Positions 1-6,646 of a DNA stretch of 64,000 bases are shown piece by piece. This DNA comes from Bacteroidota bacterium (GTDB lineage: Bacteria; Bacteroidota; Bacteroidia; Bacteroidales; Prolixibacteraceae), in assembly GCA_030698405.1 (NCBI GenBank), contig JAUYMU010000005.1, forward strand, positions 109,801-173,800, read 5' to 3'. The position numbers and the translations under genes were made by a program. The notes beneath the pieces were generated by a model. That model did no database searches, had not been told where the DNA came from, and saw only the letters and a program-made list of their open reading frames with translations. Position 1 is the first letter of the stretch. The number at the start of each line of letters is the position of its first letter.

Positions 1-365
1 ATAACCAGATTACCGAAATTTTGAGCAACGAAATGGTGTTTGGACTTGGTTACCGTTTTACACGGATGGATTTAATTATCAAAACCAAAAAATCGCAAAA
101 AGCTTATTCCAACGACTTGAATGTGAGAGCCGATTTATCATTCAGGAAAAATAAAACTGTTTTACGCAAGATTGTTGAACAAGACGAGCAGTTAACCGCC
201 GGACAGGGTTCTGTTACTTTGAAAACCACCGCTGATTATATGTTGAGCGACCGGTTTCAGTTGAGACTTTATTTCGACAAAATTATAAATAATCCATACA
301 AAGGTTCTTTCCCAACTTCGAATACCAATTTTGGGGTCAGCTTCCGGTTTACCTTGGCGCAATAA
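1..365 (+). CDS. sprA: SprA C-terminal end (T9SS outer-membrane translocon), 5' truncated by window
   Basis: The reading frame is open from base 3 through the stop at 363-365, so the gene begins outside the window. The visible 120 residues are beta-strand rich and match the C-terminal end of SprA/Sov: an N-E-M-V-x-G-x-G-Y-R-F start, the conserved segment with R-A-D-L-S-F-R, the K-T-T-A-D-Y strand and the closing F-P-x-S-N-T-N-x-G-x-S-x-R-F-T-L. SprA is the very large (over 2000 residues) outer-membrane barrel through which T9SS cargo leaves the periplasm. It fits the other T9SS genes at 40640-47787 and 50696-55887. Which protein this is rests on recalled family sequence, not on a search. Confidence 0.85.
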   Translation, partial: NQITEILSNEMVFGLGYRFTRMDLIIKTKKSQKAYSNDLNVRADLSFRKNKTVLRKIVEQDEQLTAGQGSVTLKTTADYMLSDRFQLRLYFDKIINNPYKGSFPTSNTNFGVSFRFTLAQ

Positions 366-414
366 TGCAATGGATTATTTTACCTCTTGAAATGCGTAAG
401 TTGCAATAAAAACG

Positions 415-1164
415 ATGATAAAATATAAAATTGAACACTCTCTGGATTCGCCTGAAAGGTCGATTGCGCATGGCGAAATCATCAAACAAAAATATTTTTT
501 AAGGAAATTGTACCAGGAATGGTATTCAATATTTACCCAAGAAATAAAAAATCTCCCCGATGGCCTGCTGATTGAACTTGGTTCAGGCGGAGGTTTTTTG
601 AAAGAAATAGCGCCCAAAGTAATTTGTACCGACATCATTGATTTGCCTTCGAACGACCTGACTTTTTCGGCATTGGAGATGCCTTTTAAAGATCATTCGG
701 TGGGTGGAATATTCATGATTGACACCATGCACCATATTCCCGACAGCGAACAATTTTTAAAGGAAGCGAGTCGTGTTCTGCTGAAAGGTGGAAAAGTAAT
801 AATGATCGAACCTGCAAACAGCATCTGGGGGAGGTTTATTTACAAGAACTTTCATCACGAACCTTTTATTCCGGAAGGAGGCTGGACGATTCCATCAGCA
901 GGACCACTTTCAGGAGCCAACGGAGCATTGCCATGGATTGTGTTTGTACGCGACAATGAAAAGTTTAAGGAGAAATTTCCCGGATTAAAAATTGAAAGTA
1001 TCGAATACCTGAATCCTTTCACCTACCTTTTTAGCGGTGGAGTTTCGCGGCGACAATTACTTCCTGATTTCACCTATCCGGTGTTAAATTTTTTCGATAA
1101 ATGGTTGCCCAAAATTTCAAAACAAATGTCAATGTTTATGGTCGTCAAAATATCCTGTTCTTAA
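415..1164 (+). CDS. Class I SAM-dependent methyltransferase
   Basis: A 249-residue protein with the Rossmann methyltransferase signature: motif I L-I-E-L-G-S-G-G-G near residues 52-60, an acidic residue ending strand 2 (C-T-D-I-I), and the post-motif segment S-R-V-L-L-K-G-G-K-V typical of Methyltransf_11. The substrate cannot be read from sequence; the M-I-D-T-M-H-H-I-P segment is common in small-molecule and sugar methyltransferases. It starts 49 bases after sprA on the same strand, but nothing connects the two functionally. The ATG at 415 overlaps a short AT-rich leader with no strong Shine-Dalgarno, as is normal in Bacteroidota. Confidence 0.85.
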   Translation: MIKYKIEHSLDSPERSIAHGEIIKQKYFLRKLYQEWYSIFTQEIKNLPDGLLIELGSGGGFLKEIAPKVICTDIIDLPSNDLTFSALEMPFKDHSVGGIFMIDTMHHIPDSEQFLKEASRVLLKGGKVIMIEPANSIWGRFIYKNFHHEPFIPEGGWTIPSAGPLSGANGALPWIVFVRDNEKFKEKFPGLKIESIEYLNPFTYLFSGGVSRRQLLPDFTYPVLNFFDKWLPKISKQMSMFMVVKISCS

Positions 1165-1259
1165 TAACAAGTACCATTTCACAAAATTTTAAACTTTCTT
1201 TCCTGAAAGCTTGTTATTGTCTTATAAATTGCATTTTTTTGCAACAGAAATTTAAAGAC

Positions 1260-1319
1260 ATGATTCAAAATACAAATACAATATGGCTTCCGTGGTGGGG
1301 TCTTCTTTCTAAAAAGTAA
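1260..1319 (+). CDS. trpL1: trp leader peptide 1 (Trp-rich, 19 residues)
   Basis: ATG at 1260, stop TAA at 1317-1319. The peptide has three Trp codons in a five-codon stretch (codon 9 and codons 12-13: W-L-P-W-W-G). It lies upstream of trpE in the same direction, and its Trp codons overlap one arm of a perfect 10-bp stem. That is the layout of a ribosome-mediated attenuation leader: when Trp-tRNA is scarce the ribosome stalls at the Trp codons and changes downstream folding. Too short for ordinary gene finders. The identity is inferred from codon content plus RNA structure. Confidence 0.8.
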   Translation: MIQNTNTIWLPWWGLLSKK

Positions 1320-1389
1320 GAAGTAAGAGCCATATTGGTATTTTTAAACCATACAAAGGCCTGCTTCTTTTCGGAAAAGCAGGTTTTTT
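1279..1389 (+). promoter_or_regulatory. trp attenuator 1 (leader hairpin, antiterminator, terminator)
   Basis: Three competing pairings can be drawn. (a) Protector: bases 1279-1288, covering the first Trp codon, pair perfectly over 10 bp with 1328-1337. (b) Antiterminator: 1318-1325 pair with 1362-1369 (8 bp, one G-U), with GCC at 1329-1331 facing GGC at 1358-1360. (c) Terminator: 1360-1366 with 1377-1383, then T6. A ribosome stalled on the Trp codons blocks (a), frees 1318-1331 for (b) and so prevents (c). This is the classical trp attenuator logic. Confidence 0.75.
1360..1389 (+). terminator. Intrinsic terminator of trp attenuator 1
   Basis: CCTGCTT at 1360-1366 pairs with AAGCAGG at 1377-1383, followed directly by six T (1384-1389). 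It sits between leader peptide 1 and leader peptide 2, so it would stop transcription before the second leader. Confidence 0.8.
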
Positions 1390-1404
1390 AATTTTAAACT
1401 GAGA

Positions 1405-1473
1405 ATGATGATTACAATGAAAAATATTTGGTGGTGGCACAGAAACTTTTCGCAATACCGTGGAAGGAAGTAG
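1405..1473 (+). CDS. trpL2: trp leader peptide 2 (three consecutive Trp codons)
   Basis: ATG at 1405 (or the next in-frame ATGs at 1408 and 1417), stop TAG at 1471-1473, at most 22 residues. Three tandem TGG codons lie at 1429-1437 (N-I-W-W-W-H). The ORF follows the terminator of attenuator 1 by 15 bases and precedes a second strong terminator. Its sequence is unrelated to leader 1 apart from the Trp cluster, so it does not look like a recent simple duplication. Confidence 0.75.
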   Translation: MMITMKNIWWWHRNFSQYRGRK

Positions 1474-1536
1474 CTATCATTGTAAAAAAATGAACAAAAA
1501 GGCGGCTTATCGGAACACGGTAAGCCGCTTTTTTTT
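1412..1536 (+). promoter_or_regulatory. trp attenuator 2
   Basis: Bases 1412-1420, at the start of leader 2, pair perfectly over 9 bp with 1477-1485, giving a protector-like stem spanning the Trp codons. A terminator follows at 1502-1536. The best antiterminator I can find is 1456-1462 with 1516-1522 (7 bp), which reaches only the first two bases of the terminator's 3' arm, so the switching mechanism is less clear than in attenuator 1. Confidence 0.6.
1502..1536 (+). terminator. Intrinsic terminator of trp attenuator 2
   Basis: GCGGCTTA at 1502-1509 pairs perfectly with TAAGCCGC at 1521-1528, followed by eight T (1529-1536). It is 138 bases upstream of the trpE ATG and on the same strand. 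Confidence 0.85.
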
Positions 1537-1566
1537 AGCCTGAAGGGCAGATATTAGATATAAATG

Positions 1567-1643
1567 AACCACATAGACACATAGCACACATAGAGAAAGT
1601 GGATTAAAATGAAAATCTATGTGATCTATGTGCCTATGTGGTT
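1567..1643. repeat. Long inverted repeat in trpE 5' leader
   Basis: Bases 1567-1584 are the reverse complement of 1626-1643 with one mismatch in 18, and 1586-1592 pair with 1617-1623, giving one long imperfect hairpin built from CACATAG/CTATGTG units. It ends 31 bases before the trpE ATG. An upstream in-frame ATG at 1609 lies inside the repeat and is probably not used. The element resembles the CACATAG-type interspersed palindromes common in Bacteroidota; a role in trpE expression is not shown. Confidence 0.8.
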
Positions 1644-1674
1644 AAAAATTGAAAAAACAAACAAAATATACAAC

Positions 1675-3090
1675 ATGAAAGACATCAACGTACAAGTCAG
1701 CGTAAAAAAGATCCTTGCCGATACCCTAACCCCGGTAAGTGTCTATCTGAAATTCAGGGATTTGTTCCCGAATTCGATTTTGCTCGAAAGTTCTGATTAT
1801 CATGGACACGAGAATGCCTATTCGTTCATCTGCATCAAGCCAATGGCCTGCTTCACAGCCGATAGAAGCGAAATTACCATCGAATACAATGGCCGCGAAA
1901 AAGTAACTCAACCCGTTGGTCCTGAAAACAGGGTTGATAAGCAACTGGATGCTTTTTTCAAGTCCTTTAAATTGTCAGGAGAAACCGAAAACCTGCCGGC
2001 GAATGGCTTGTTTGGTTACATCAGCTACGATGCGGTGAAGTATTTCGAGAAGATCGAGATTACAGCCGAAGCCAAAGAAGCTTATTCTGTTCCGGAAGTG
2101 AAATACTGTTTCTACAAATACATTGTGGCAATCGATCATCACAAGGACATGATTTACCTGATCGAAAACCTGATGGAAGGCGAAATCAAAGAAATTGGCC
2201 AGATTGAATCGTTACTCAGAAACCTGACTTTTTCGCCAACACAATTTGATACTGTGGGAGCCGAAGTTTCGAACATCACCAACGAAGAGTATAAATACAT
2301 GGTAAGTAAAGGAAAGGAACATTGTTTCCGTGGCGATGTTTTCCAGATCGTGCTTTCGCGCCAGTTTTCCCAACAATTCAAAGGCGACGAATTCAATGTT
2401 TACCGTGCTTTGCGCTCAGTCAACCCTTCGCCTTACCTTTTCTTTTTTGATTACGGAACGTATCGCATTTTCGGATCGAGCCCGGAAGCCGAGCTGCGCA
2501 TAAAGAAAGACAGGGCAATTATCAATCCGATTGCAGGTACTTTTAAACGCTCCGGAAACGATGATGAAGACCGCATTTCAGCAGAGCGTTTGTGCGCCGA
2601 TCCGAAAGAAAATGCAGAACATGTGATGCTGGTCGATCTGGCTCGCAACGATTTGAGCCGCAATGCCAGCGATGTGACTGTTGACAGTTACCGGCAGGTT
2701 CAGTACTTTTCGCATGTCATTCATCTGGTATCAGAAGTTTCAGGAAAATTACCCGAAAATACAAACATGATTACTGTTTTGGGCGATTCGTTTCCAGCCG
2801 GAACTTTATCGGGAGCGCCGAAACATCGTGCCATGCAACTGATTGACATCTACGAAAACCAGCGCCGCAGCTATTATGGCGGTTGTATCGGTTATCTGGG
2901 CTTCGATCAAACGCTGAACCATGCCATCATGATTCGGTCGTTCCTGAGTAAAGGGAATACGCTTTTTTATCAGGCAGGTGCCGGAATTGTGGCCGATTCG
3001 CAGGAAGAAAGCGAACTTCAGGAAGTAAATAACAAACTGGGCGCATTGAAAAAAGCGCTGGAGATTGCGAAAGAGATAGGCCTCCCCTAA
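1675..3090 (+). CDS. trpE: Anthranilate synthase component I
   Basis: A 471-residue chorismate-utilising enzyme that, with TrpG, converts chorismate and glutamine to anthranilate. The N-terminal L-L-E-S-S segment is the Trp feedback-binding motif, so the enzyme should be inhibited by Trp. C-terminal signatures are G-T-F-K-R-S, D-L-A-R-N-D-L, P-A-G-T-L-S-G-A-P-K and G-G-C-I-G-Y. I chose the ATG at 1675 over the in-frame ATG at 1609, because the latter is inside an inverted repeat and adds residues unlike the family. The last codons (G-L-P, stop) are supplied by a palindromic repeat starting at 3078. First structural gene of the operon. Confidence 0.97.
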   Translation: MKDINVQVSVKKILADTLTPVSVYLKFRDLFPNSILLESSDYHGHENAYSFICIKPMACFTADRSEITIEYNGREKVTQPVGPENRVDKQLDAFFKSFKLSGETENLPANGLFGYISYDAVKYFEKIEITAEAKEAYSVPEVKYCFYKYIVAIDHHKDMIYLIENLMEGEIKEIGQIESLLRNLTFSPTQFDTVGAEVSNITNEEYKYMVSKGKEHCFRGDVFQIVLSRQFSQQFKGDEFNVYRALRSVNPSPYLFFFDYGTYRIFGSSPEAELRIKKDRAIINPIAGTFKRSGNDDEDRISAERLCADPKENAEHVMLVDLARNDLSRNASDVTVDSYRQVQYFSHVIHLVSEVSGKLPENTNMITVLGDSFPAGTLSGAPKHRAMQLIDIYENQRRSYYGGCIGYLGFDQTLNHAIMIRSFLSKGNTLFYQAGAGIVADSQEESELQEVNNKLGALKKALEIAKEIGLP

Positions 3091-3110
3091 CCCCTCCGAA
3101 GGAGGGGGAG
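3078..3110. repeat. Palindromic repeat family A, copy 1 (contains trpE stop)
   Basis: A GC-rich element with the core CCCCTCCGAAGGAGGGG. It supplies the last codons and the TAA stop of trpE. It is almost the exact reverse complement of 3283-3316, differing by a few bases in the C/G runs. Confidence 0.85.
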
Positions 3111-3122
3111 AAAAAGGAGCAA

Positions 3123-3174
3123 AGCCTCCTCCGCCCTCTTGATAAACCGGGATAAACTCTCCAAAAGAGGGGGG
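3123..3174. repeat. Related palindromic element between trpE and trpG
   Basis: CCTCCTCCGCCCTCTT at the left and AAAAGAGGGGGG at the right of this stretch form a further imperfect GC-rich inverted repeat of the same flavour as the flanking family A copies. It lies entirely in the trpE-trpG spacer. Confidence 0.5.
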
Positions 3175-3240
3175 ACAAAAATTGGCAACTAATAAGTAAG
3201 AACATAAACTGGCTCAATTAAATGAATAAAAAATACGACA

Positions 3241-3885
3241 ATGAAAGAAATTTACAAAGATATTGAAAACAGCGAATCCAAGCTCCCCTCCTTCGGAGGG
3301 GTTGGGGGGGAGGCCTCCATTGTAGTCATAGATAATTACGATTCGTTCACTTACAATCTGGTGCATGCCATCAAGAAGATCTCCGGTTTGCCGGTAGATG
3401 TGTTCCGGAACGATCAGATTGCATTGGAAGACCTGGAAAAATACGATAAAATTGTACTGTCTCCAGGGCCCGGAATTCCCGAAGAAGCCGGATTGTTGCT
3501 TGACATCATCAGGAAATATGCATCTACCAAAAGTATTCTGGGCGTTTGCCTCGGGCATCAGGCAATTGGTGAAGCATTTGGCGGTACGCTGACCAACATG
3601 AACCGTGTTTTGCACGGCATTTCAACACCTGTTACCAAAACCGAAACCCACACAGCATTGTTTGAGGGATTACCGGAAACGTTTCAGGCTGGACGTTATC
3701 ATTCGTGGATTGTCAACGAAGCTGACCTTCCGGAGTGTTTGCAGGTAACCGCCTACGACGATAAAGGTATGATCATGGCGATGAAACATACTGAATACAA
3801 TGTTGAAGGCTTTCAGTTTCATCCCGAATCGGTGCTGACACCTTTGGGCGAAAAAATGATTGAGAACTGGCTGAAAAAAGAATAA
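3241..3885 (+). CDS. trpG: Anthranilate synthase component II (glutamine amidotransferase)
   Basis: A class I glutamine amidotransferase of 214 residues that supplies ammonia to TrpE. It has the N-terminal I-D-N-Y-D-S-F motif, the nucleophile loop G-V-C-L-G-H-Q and the catalytic H-P-E-S. The family normally starts one to four residues before I-D-N-Y-D-S-F; here the only ATG gives about 26 extra residues. Of these, roughly 13 (L-P-S-F-G-G-V-G-G-E) are the translation of palindromic repeat family A at 3283-3316. No alternative ATG lies between the repeat and the conserved domain, so the repeat appears to be translated. Confidence 0.95.
   Translation: MKEIYKDIENSESKLPSFGGVGGEASIVVIDNYDSFTYNLVHAIKKISGLPVDVFRNDQIALEDLEKYDKIVLSPGPGIPEEAGLLLDIIRKYASTKSILGVCLGHQAIGEAFGGTLTNMNRVLHGISTPVTKTETHTALFEGLPETFQAGRYHSWIVNEADLPECLQVTAYDDKGMIMAMKHTEYNVEGFQFHPESVLTPLGEKMIENWLKKE
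3283..3316. repeat. Palindromic repeat family A, copy 2, inside trpG coding sequence
   Basis: Inverted with respect to the copy at 3078-3110 and nearly identical to it. Its reading frame is open and in phase with trpG, adding a Gly-rich P-S-F-G-G segment near the N-terminus. Confidence 0.85.
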
Positions 3886-3889
3886 GTCA

Positions 3890-3970
3890 CAGTGTTCAAT
3901 CGCAGTGTTCACTGACTAGCCAGCAACTGGCAGCGGCAACTTGGAACTTGGAATTTGAAACTTGGAACTT
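3890..3970. repeat. Short-repeat filled trpG-trpD spacer
   Basis: Contains CAGTGTTC-N2-TCGCAGT (3891-3907), an inverted CCAGCAACTGG segment (3920-3930) and three units of TTGGAACTT/TTTGAAACTT (3940-3970). The first and last modules recur in the trpD-trpC spacer at 4978-5070. A TTG in this repeat (3962) opens the frame of trpD but is an unlikely start. Confidence 0.7.
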
Positions 3971-3973
3971 AAT

Positions 3974-4975
3974 ATGAAAGATACTTTAAATCACTTATTT
4001 GCAGGGAACCGCCTGAACAAATCGGAAGCTCATCAAATGCTGGTCAGCATTGCCGAAGGGCAGTATTCCGAAGCCGAAATTGCTTCTTTTCTGACTGTTT
4101 TCAGAATGCGCCGGATTACCGCGGAAGAGTTGTCAGGATTCCGTCAGGCTTTGCTCGAACTGTGCGTGGCGATTGACTTTTCTGAATACAACACGATTGA
4201 TGTGGTTGGAACCGGAGGCGACGGAAAAAATACTTTTAATATTTCGACCCTGAGTACTTTTGTGCTGGCAGGAGCCGGAATGAAAGTAACCAAACATGGT
4301 AATTACGGATTGTCATCGGTTAGTGGATCGTCAAACATGTTCGAGTATTTTGGCTATCAGTTCAGCAAGGACGAAAGTAAATTGCGCCGCGAGCTGGAAG
4401 AAGTCGGGATCTGTTTTTTCCATGCCCCGTTGTTTCATCCGGCAATGAAAAGCGTTGCTCCAGTGCGCAGGGCTTTGAAAGTTAAAACGCTCTTCAATAT
4501 GATGGGGCCGATTATCAATCCATCTTTTCCGAAGAACCAGTTGGTGGGCGTGTACGATCTGGACGTGATGGATCTTTATCACCAGGTTTTTCAGGAAAGC
4601 GGCCAGAATTACATCATCGTGAACAGTCTGGATGGCTACGACGAGATTTCGCTGACGGGAGATGCCCGTTTTGTATCAAACCTGACCGAAGATAGTTTGT
4701 CGCCTGCCGATTTTGGATTTGCTCAACTATCTCAAAAAGAACTTTACGGCGGTGAAACCGTTGAAGCAGCCGCCCGGATTTTCAAAAGCGTATTGGAAGG
4801 AACCGGAACCGAAGCTCAGCATAATGTGGTGATTGCCAATGCTGCGCTGGGTATTCACTGTATTTATCCTGAAAAATCGCTGATTGATTGCGTGGCCGAA
4901 GCATCCGAAGCTTTGAAAAGCAAAAAAGCGCTGGCTGCATTTAAGAAACTGATGGAAATGAACGGGAAGAAGTGA
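3974..4975 (+). CDS. trpD: Anthranilate phosphoribosyltransferase
   Basis: A 333-residue enzyme transferring phosphoribose from PRPP to anthranilate. It has the glycine-rich PRPP motif G-T-G-G-D-G-K-N-T-F-N, the adjacent K-H-G-N segment, and the usual alpha-helical N-terminal domain. The ATG at 3974 is preferred over the TTG at 3962 because the latter lies in repeat sequence. Length and order fit the family. It is a stand-alone TrpD, not fused to TrpG. Confidence 0.97.
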   Translation: MKDTLNHLFAGNRLNKSEAHQMLVSIAEGQYSEAEIASFLTVFRMRRITAEELSGFRQALLELCVAIDFSEYNTIDVVGTGGDGKNTFNISTLSTFVLAGAGMKVTKHGNYGLSSVSGSSNMFEYFGYQFSKDESKLRRELEEVGICFFHAPLFHPAMKSVAPVRRALKVKTLFNMMGPIINPSFPKNQLVGVYDLDVMDLYHQVFQESGQNYIIVNSLDGYDEISLTGDARFVSNLTEDSLSPADFGFAQLSQKELYGGETVEAAARIFKSVLEGTGTEAQHNVVIANAALGIHCIYPEKSLIDCVAEASEALKSKKALAAFKKLMEMNGKK

Positions 4976-4977
4976 TC

Positions 4978-5070
4978 AGTGTTCGGTCGCAGTTTGCAGA
5001 AAAGTCAAAAAAATAATAATCAATATCCAGCGCTGAAGCCTGGAACTTGGAATTTGAAACCTGAAACTTT
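4978..5070. repeat. Short-repeat filled trpD-trpC spacer
   Basis: CAGTGTTC-N2-TCGCAGT (4977-4992) and TGGAACTTGGAATTTGAAAC (5041-5060) repeat the modules of the trpG-trpD spacer in the same order and orientation. An open frame runs from the trpD end through this spacer into trpC, but it is repeat translation. Confidence 0.7.
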
Positions 5071-5074
5071 AAAT

Positions 5075-5857
5075 ATGACAATACTTGACGAAATAAATAA
5101 CCACAAGCGCACCGAAATTGCCGAGGCAAAAAGCAAGGTGTCGCTGGAACAATTGAAAGAATCTCCGTATTTTAAACGGAAGACTAACTCGCTGAAAGGT
5201 GCTTTGCTGGCCGATGGCGCCAGCGGCGTGATCGCCGAATTCAAGACGCAATCGCCTTCGAAAGGGCTGATTAACGGTGAAGCAGAGGCGTCAGAAGTGA
5301 CCGCAGCTTATGTTGCTGCCGGAGCCACTGGATTATCTGTTCTTACCGACGACCGCTTTTTTGGCGGTTCATTCGAAGATCTGGCAAAAGCACGATGGGC
5401 AAATCCGCAAGCCCCAATTTTGCGCAAGGATTTTATGCTCGATCCTTACCAGATATACGAAGCCAAAGCCCACGGTGCTGATGTGATTTTGCTGATTGCC
5501 GAAAGCCTGAGCAAAAGTTTGCTGCTCGAACTGACCCAGACGGCCAAAGAAATCGGGCTGGAAGTGCTGGTAGAAGTTCACAGTGCCGAAGAATTGGAGA
5601 AGCTGAATCCACAAGTTGATCTGGTTGGAGTGAACAACCGCAACCTGAAAACATTCGAAGTGGATGTTCAAACATCAATTCTCCTGAGTGAACAGATTCC
5701 TGCCCAATTCGTGAAAATTTCGGAAAGTGGACTTTCTGATCCTGAAAGTATTGCCCAGCTACGTGCTGCGGGGTTCAAAGGTTTCCTGATTGGCGAAACT
5801 TTTATGAAAACCGAAGATCCGGGCAAAGCCTGTGCTGAATTTATTCAGAAACTATAA
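5075..5857 (+). CDS. trpC: Indole-3-glycerol phosphate synthase
   Basis: A 260-residue TIM barrel that closes the indole ring from CdRP. Visible motifs are E-F-K-T-Q-S-P-S-K-G (phosphate and catalytic Lys region), L-R-K-D-F-M-L-D-P-Y-Q, V-G-V-N-N-R-N-L-K-T-F and S-E-S-G-L near the C-terminus. The ATG at 5075 begins the family-like M-T-I-L-D-E-I; the frame is open further upstream only through repeat sequence. It is separate from trpF. Confidence 0.96.
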   Translation: MTILDEINNHKRTEIAEAKSKVSLEQLKESPYFKRKTNSLKGALLADGASGVIAEFKTQSPSKGLINGEAEASEVTAAYVAAGATGLSVLTDDRFFGGSFEDLAKARWANPQAPILRKDFMLDPYQIYEAKAHGADVILLIAESLSKSLLLELTQTAKEIGLEVLVEVHSAEELEKLNPQVDLVGVNNRNLKTFEVDVQTSILLSEQIPAQFVKISESGLSDPESIAQLRAAGFKGFLIGETFMKTEDPGKACAEFIQKL

Positions 5858-5861
5858 CTAT

Positions 5862-5896
5862 CATTCCGAGTGCGACTTTAAGTCGCGCCCGGAATG
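5862..5896. repeat. Palindrome in trpC-trpF spacer
   Basis: CATTCCG (5862-5868) and CGGAATG (5890-5896) enclose a second inverted pair GCGACT (5872-5877) and AGTCGC (5881-5886). No T-run follows, so it is a repeat or RNA-stability hairpin rather than a terminator. Confidence 0.75.
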
Positions 5897-5922
5897 TTGC
5901 ATCCGGAATAAAACAAATTACA

Positions 5923-6588
5923 ATGAACGAACTGAAAATCAAAGTCTGCGGAATGCGCGATCCTGAAAATATTTCTGGAGTAGTTGCAGCATTGCCCGAT
6001 TATCTGGGTTTCATATTTTACCCGAAAAGCAAACGGTTTGTCGGGTTGGAACCTTCTCCTGAAATGTTGGCAGAAATTCCCGATTCAGTAAAAAAGGTGG
6101 GTGTTTTTGTAGATGAATCTCCGGAAGAGGTATTTGAAATCAGCAAAAACTGGAAATTGGATGTAGTTCAATTGCATGGGCAGGAAACACCGGAATATTG
6201 CCTGCAAATCCGAAACTCCGGCATCATCGTTTTTAAAGCGTTTCCAGTCGATGAATCGTTTGACTTTGAGACATTGAGAAACTATTCAGGAGTATGCGAT
6301 TACTTTTTATTTGACACCAAAGGTAATTTGCCAGGCGGTACCGGACAGAAATTTAACTGGCAGTTGCTGGAAAGTTACAAACTTGATGTGCCATTTTTTC
6401 TGAGTGGCGGGATTGGTCCCGATGATTTGAATACGATCAGAGATTTCAGCCATCCGCAGCTATTCGGAATTGATATCAACAGTGGATTCGAAATCAGCCC
6501 GGCATTGAAGGATGTTGAAAAAATGAAGAAATTTATTGCTGAGATTAGAAGTAAAGGAAATAAATTAAGAGACAAAACGAATATATAA
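5923..6588 (+). CDS. trpF: Phosphoribosylanthranilate isomerase
   Basis: A 221-residue TIM barrel that isomerises PRA to CdRP. K-V-C-G-M-R near the N-terminus holds the catalytic Cys; L-G-F-I-F-Y-P-K-S-K-R, V-Q-L-H-G-Q-E, F-D-T-K-G-N-L-P-G-G-T-G (catalytic Asp) and L-S-G-G-I-G-P-D-D follow in family order. The phosphate-binding turn reads D-I-N-S-G-F-E, a common variant of D-V-S-S-G-V-E. Confidence 0.96.
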   Translation: MNELKIKVCGMRDPENISGVVAALPDYLGFIFYPKSKRFVGLEPSPEMLAEIPDSVKKVGVFVDESPEEVFEISKNWKLDVVQLHGQETPEYCLQIRNSGIIVFKAFPVDESFDFETLRNYSGVCDYFLFDTKGNLPGGTGQKFNWQLLESYKLDVPFFLSGGIGPDDLNTIRDFSHPQLFGIDINSGFEISPALKDVEKMKKFIAEIRSKGNKLRDKTNI

Positions 6589-6601
6589 CGCAAGCCCAAA
6601 T

Positions 6602-6635
6602 CTTTCCCCCTTGGGGGAATAAGAAGGGGGCTTTT
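6602..6635. repeat. Palindromic repeat family B, copy in trpF-trpB spacer
   Basis: TTCCCCCTTGGGGGAA followed by AAGGGGGCTTTT. The reverse complement closely matches the elements at 22071-22106 and 22115-22150 near menF. No T-run in the operon direction after a stable stem, so not a clear terminator. Confidence 0.75.
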
Positions 6636-6646
6636 AAATCAGTGAT

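Noticed and set aside
1163..1260. Hairpin AATAACAAG/CTTGTTATT after the methyltransferase as a terminator
   Set aside because: The loop is nearly 40 bases and no T-run follows; it may be chance pairing in AT-rich DNA.
1101..1319. 72-residue ORF overlapping the methyltransferase end
   Set aside because: Its body is out-of-frame translation of the methyltransferase and AT-rich spacer. Only the last 20 codons, starting at the ATG at 1260, are supported, as leader peptide 1.
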